Assembly (NCBI GenBank): GCA_029881835.1
Contig: JAOULV010000032.1
Coordinates: 1 to 10,223, forward strand
Length of the DNA stretch: 10,223 nt
Direction of reading: 5' to 3'
Origin: Rhodospirillaceae bacterium
GTDB lineage: Bacteria > Pseudomonadota > Alphaproteobacteria > Rhodospirillales > Magnetovibrionaceae
In this document: positions 6,629 to 10,223 of the stretch, in pieces
How positions within the stretch are numbered: position 1 is the stretch's first letter
Layout of the letters: each line of letters starts with the position of its first letter
The notes under the pieces: model-generated
Database searches by the model: none
What the model was told of the DNA's origin: nothing
The model's input: the letters and a program-made list of their open reading frames with translations, nothing else
Translations under genes and position numbers: made by a program

Positions 6629-8920
6629 GTGCCACAAACAGCAACCAATAACAACGTCAACAATGGTGACGCAGGTGATAAAAAAATTGCCGTTACGGTA
6701 TCGGGCAAAACCCTTGATCGCGCAAGAAATATTGCCGAGAATGTTTTATCAAGCCGTAAGTTTGCGTTAATAATTTTTGTTGCATCTATTTTATCGGGCC
6801 TAGCAACTTTTGTTGCATTAAGCGGAACCGCAGGAAGTAGAGATTCTGTTGTTGAGGGTCTGCTTTATACCGATCTCGTTTTAATGCTTTTGCTGTCTGT
6901 TATTGTTATTCAGCGCATTGTCAGTGTGTGGGTTGAACGAAAACAAGGCAGGGCAGGTTCGGCGCTACACATCAGGCTGGTTATGCTGTTTTCGCTTTTG
7001 GCGGTTACACCTGCAATTTTGGTTGCGGTGTTTGCCGCGTTGTTTATGAATTTTGGGGTTCATGCGTGGTTTAGCGATCGGGTAAAAACGGCAATTGAAT
7101 CATCCAATGTTGTCGCCAATGCATACCTACAAGAACATCTTGAAAATATTCGCGCCGATACATTTGCCATGGCAAGCGACATAAATCGCTCGGCCGCAAA
7201 CTTAATAGGCAACGAGCGGGCGTTTAATCAGTTTTTATCAAATCTCGCGGCAATCCGTAGCCTACCGGAAGCAATTGTGGTTGATGGTGGCGGCAGCATT
7301 ATGGCCAGGTCACGCTTTAGCATGTCCATCGAATTTGATTTGGTTCCCCAAGAAATTCTTGAAAAGGCCAGAAACGGTGAAATTGCAATCATCACAACCC
7401 CACAAGATGACCGGGTTCGGGCAATAATAAAACTGGATCGATTTATTGAAACATATCTTTTGGTCGGAAGGTTTGTCGATAGTCAGGTTCTTGAGCACAT
7501 GTCGACAAACTCTAACGCGGTGCAGTTATACAAAAGCCTAGAAGAAAAAAGCGGATCAATTCAGATTACGTTTGTTGCTATTTTTATGGTTGTTGCAATT
7601 CTTATTTTGTTGGCGGCGGTTTGGATAGGAATGACAATCGCCAACCAGCTTGTGCGTCCAATTTCAGGTCTTATTTCCGCAGCACAGGAAGTTAGTGCGG
7701 GAAGCCTTGATGTTTATGTTGAAATGGAAACAGAAACCGACATGGGCGAACTTTCCAGTCTTATTACCGCATTTAACGAAATGACAAGCCAGTTACGCCT
7801 ACAACAAGACGGGTTGATAAAAATCAACCGACAAATGGACGAAAGACGCAGATTTACCGAAACTGTTTTATCAGGTGTTTCCGCCGGTGTTATCGGGCTT
7901 GATGGTGATGGTAGGGTTAATCTTCCCAATAGGTCAGCATCGGTGCTTTTAGGCACAGACCTATCTGGCGCAATAGGAAAAAAACTATCTGAAATCGCCC
8001 CGGAAATGATACCGCTTGTTGCGCAGGTTATGAATAAACAAAGCGGTGAAGCGGCGGGTGAGGTGTCTTTGTCAGCGAATGGCAAAAAAAGGATACTTTT
8101 TGTAAACGTGGCGGCAGAAAGGCTAGAAGGCGAAATCATAGGTTACGTAGTCACTTTTGATGACATCACCGAACTTCAATCGGCGCAAAGAAAGGCAGCG
8201 TGGTCTGGGGTTGCCAGAAGAATTGCCCACGAAATAAAAAACCCATTGACCCCGATACAATTATCGGCAGAGCGCCTGCAGCGACGTTATCTTGGGCAAA
8301 TAACAGACGACCCCGAAACATTTAAAATCTGCACAGAAACCATAATTCGTCAGGTTGAAGACCTTGGCCGTATGGTTGATGAATTTTCTTCGTTTGCCCG
8401 GATGCCGCAAGCGGTTTTGAAAAATGAAAATGTCTCAGAAATATGTAGGCAATCTATTTTTCTTGAAAAAAATCGCTATCCCGATATTTCGTTCGAGATG
8501 AATTTACCACAAGACGATGTTGTCTTAAATTGTGATGCAACGCAGATTTCGCGCGCGCTAACCAATCTAATAAAAAATGCCGCGGAATCAGTTTCCGAGC
8601 TAATGGACGTTGACAAAGATCTAAACGGCAAAGTTAAGGTTACACTTACCCACGAAGAAGGCGTTGCGACAAAAATTACTGTTGAAGATAACGGCAAAGG
8701 GCTGCCCGCAGAAAATATGGAACAATTGACCGAACCATACGTAACCACCCGGGAAAAAGGGACCGGATTGGGGCTTGCGATAGTCAGAAAAATAATGGAA
8801 GACCACAACGGCGAGTTAATTTTGAAAAATCGTCAATCGGGTGGGGCCGCAATTGCGCTTGCGTTTCCGTTGACTGAAAAAACAAATACCATCACAGCAG
8901 AGTCCGCTCATGGCACATGA
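6629..8920 (+). CDS. ntrY: Membrane sensor histidine kinase NtrY
   Basis: A 763-residue inner-membrane kinase, the expected partner of NtrX, implicated in other alphaproteobacteria in nitrogen and redox or oxygen sensing. Hydrophobic segments lie near 46-66, 78-100, 116-141 and 313-336. The region 148-308 between the third and fourth is probably a periplasmic sensor domain. A HAMP linker (about 337-390, QLVRPISGLISAAQEVSAG), a PAS domain (about 408-515), the H-box RRIAHEIKNPLTPIQLSAER with His534, and an ATPase domain follow. The ATPase boxes are N LTNLIKNAAESV (644-655), G1 EDNGKGLP (686-693), F LTEPYVTTREK (700-710) and G2 GTGLGLAIVR (711-720). The start is a GTG three bases after the ntrC stop, with GGGGG ten bases upstream. 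No ATG occurs in frame before the first membrane segment, so GTG is preferred. The last 11 bases overlap ntrX. Confidence 0.95.
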   Translation: MPQTATNNNVNNGDAGDKKIAVTVSGKTLDRARNIAENVLSSRKFALIIFVASILSGLATFVALSGTAGSRDSVVEGLLYTDLVLMLLLSVIVIQRIVSVWVERKQGRAGSALHIRLVMLFSLLAVTPAILVAVFAALFMNFGVHAWFSDRVKTAIESSNVVANAYLQEHLENIRADTFAMASDINRSAANLIGNERAFNQFLSNLAAIRSLPEAIVVDGGGSIMARSRFSMSIEFDLVPQEILEKARNGEIAIITTPQDDRVRAIIKLDRFIETYLLVGRFVDSQVLEHMSTNSNAVQLYKSLEEKSGSIQITFVAIFMVVAILILLAAVWIGMTIANQLVRPISGLISAAQEVSAGSLDVYVEMETETDMGELSSLITAFNEMTSQLRLQQDGLIKINRQMDERRRFTETVLSGVSAGVIGLDGDGRVNLPNRSASVLLGTDLSGAIGKKLSEIAPEMIPLVAQVMNKQSGEAAGEVSLSANGKKRILFVNVAAERLEGEIIGYVVTFDDITELQSAQRKAAWSGVARRIAHEIKNPLTPIQLSAERLQRRYLGQITDDPETFKICTETIIRQVEDLGRMVDEFSSFARMPQAVLKNENVSEICRQSIFLEKNRYPDISFEMNLPQDDVVLNCDATQISRALTNLIKNAAESVSELMDVDKDLNGKVKVTLTHEEGVATKITVEDNGKGLPAENMEQLTEPYVTTREKGTGLGLAIVRKIMEDHNGELILKNRQSGGAAIALAFPLTEKTNTITAESAHGT

Positions 8921-10223
8921 TATTCTTATCGTAGATGACGAAATTGATATTTGTAATCTTGTTTCCGGCATCTTGGAGGACGAGGGTTACGAAACCCGCA
9001 CGGCCTCAACCGATACGGATGCCATAAATTCAATTGAACACCGTCGCCCTAGCCTTGTTCTTTTGGACATTTGGCTTCAGGGAAGCGCAATGGACGGGTT
9101 GGAAATTTTAAATCATCTTAAAAAACGCCATCCCACATTGCCGATACTGATGATGAGCGGTCACGGCACAATCGAAACTGCGGTAAAAGCAATAAAACAA
9201 GGCGCGTTTGATTTTATCGAAAAACCGTTCAAGACCGACCGCATGATAATGTTGGTTGAACGCGCAATCGAAAACACCAGATTGCGGCGCGAAAACGAAG
9301 AGCTGCGTCTCAGGGCGGATGTTGAGGGTGACCTTATTGGCACATCAAGCGAAATACGCAACATTTTGCAATCAATAGAAAGGGTCGCACAGACCAATTC
9401 CCGCGTTCTTATAAGCGGACCCTCTGGTTCCGGCAAAGAAGTCGCAGCAAGAATGCTGCACGAGCGCTCAGAAAGATCATCCGGCCCATTTGTTGTGGTC
9501 AATTGCGCAACCATGGACCCCGGCATCATGGAAGAAGAATTGTTTGGGGTTGAATCTGCATCCGATGATAATGATGGCGGGCGCAGGGTTGGTTATTTTG
9601 AAGCCGCACACAAAGGAACATTGTTTCTTGATGAAATTACGGATATGCCGCTTGAAACACAGGGGAAAATTGTCCGGGTATTGCAAGAACAGATATTTTC
9701 TCGCGTCGGGAGCCAATCCAAAATTGAGGTCGATGTTCGCGTTGTTTCAAGCGCAACCAAAAATGTTCAAGATGAACTAGCCGCAGGCAACATGCGCGAA
9801 GACCTGTTTTATCGCCTTAGTGTGGTAAATATAGAAATGCCGCCACTAAGAAAAAGGCGCGATGACATTCCGGCCCTGATAGCGCATTTTATTGCACACG
9901 CCGCCAGACGCACAAGGCAACCGGCGCGCGTGCTTTCTGAAGATGCTATTGCAACGTTACAAGCATATGACTGGCCGGGAAATGTTCGTGAATTGAAAAA
10001 TGTAATTGAACGATTAATGATAATGGTTCCGGGCGGGCCGCAAGATATTATAACCGCCGAAAATTTGCCGACCGACGTAACCGGGTTGGGTGAAGAAAAA
10101 AGCGCCCTTAATGACAATTCAAAGATTATGGGCATGGCTCTTCGTGATGCCCGCGAATCATTCGAAAAAGACTACCTATCGGCACAAATAACCCGTTTTG
10201 GTGGCAATATATCCAAAACCGCC
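8910..10223 (+). CDS. ntrX: Response regulator NtrX, 3' end outside window
   Basis: The first 438 codons of an NtrC-like regulator paired with NtrY. The receiver (about 4-120) has Asp9-Asp10, phospho-acceptor Asp53 in LLDIWLQGSAMDG, and Lys105 in EKPFK. The AAA+ domain has Walker A GPSGSGKE (170-177), Walker B GTLFLDE (236-242), MREDLFYRLSV (295-305) and DWPGNVREL (354-362). The GAFTGA loop needed for sigma54 contact is absent: after EEELFGVE (208-215) the sequence runs through an Asp/Gly-rich SASDDNDGGRRVGYFEAA. This is typical of alphaproteobacterial NtrX and suggests action without sigma54. The window ends inside the C-terminal Fis-type helix-turn-helix (GGNISKTA). The ATG lies within the ntrY end, an 11-base overlap with only a weak AGAG-type ribosome site, so translation is probably coupled to ntrY. 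Confidence 0.95.
   Translation, partial: MAHDILIVDDEIDICNLVSGILEDEGYETRTASTDTDAINSIEHRRPSLVLLDIWLQGSAMDGLEILNHLKKRHPTLPILMMSGHGTIETAVKAIKQGAFDFIEKPFKTDRMIMLVERAIENTRLRRENEELRLRADVEGDLIGTSSEIRNILQSIERVAQTNSRVLISGPSGSGKEVAARMLHERSERSSGPFVVVNCATMDPGIMEEELFGVESASDDNDGGRRVGYFEAAHKGTLFLDEITDMPLETQGKIVRVLQEQIFSRVGSQSKIEVDVRVVSSATKNVQDELAAGNMREDLFYRLSVVNIEMPPLRKRRDDIPALIAHFIAHAARRTRQPARVLSEDAIATLQAYDWPGNVRELKNVIERLMIMVPGGPQDIITAENLPTDVTGLGEEKSALNDNSKIMGMALRDARESFEKDYLSAQITRFGGNISKTA

Overview
The window looks like a chromosomal segment of an alphaproteobacterium. It carries the set dusB (nifR3)-ntrB-ntrC-ntrY-ntrX in one direction, next to a fused ispDF gene. The ispDF fusion, the tandem NtrBC/NtrYX pairs and an NtrX without a GAFTGA loop are all familiar alphaproteobacterial traits. 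Base composition is moderate (mid-40s % GC by eye), with AT-rich intergenic stretches. I cannot name the genus. I saw no transposase, phage gene, CRISPR array, tRNA or rRNA.

Layout. Minus strand: positions 1-497 hold the start of a receiver-domain (CheY-like) protein whose 3' end lies beyond the window. An AT-rich stretch of about 305 bp without a gene follows (498-802), then ispDF (803-1969). Divergent from ispDF, on the plus strand, is an eight-helix membrane protein of the CcsA/YpjD cytochrome c assembly type (2104-2910). A 108-bp gap (2911-3018) holds a perfect 17-bp dyad and a weak candidate promoter. Then comes the tightly packed plus-strand cluster dusB (3019-4005), ntrB (4040-5188), ntrC (5189-6625), ntrY (6629-8920) and ntrX (8910 to the window end, incomplete).

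How the genes work together. NtrB is a soluble PAS-histidine kinase/phosphatase expected to control NtrC, a sigma54-dependent activator of nitrogen-scavenging genes. NtrY is a membrane-bound sensor kinase and NtrX its cognate response regulator. Spacing of 0, 3 and -11 bp between ntrB/ntrC, ntrC/ntrY and ntrY/ntrX suggests co-transcription and translational coupling. DusB (tRNA dihydrouridine synthase) leads the cluster, as in other alphaproteobacteria. IspDF supplies two steps of the MEP isoprenoid pathway.

Most of the window is conserved housekeeping and regulatory sequence, and I do not see a novel system. The points most worth a second look are the symmetric dyad ahead of dusB, which has the size and outer bases of an NtrC site; the loss of GAFTGA in NtrX alongside the GSFTGA variant in NtrC; the atypical acidic pocket of the receiver protein; and the inverted ispDF plus the CcsA-like gene beside dusB.
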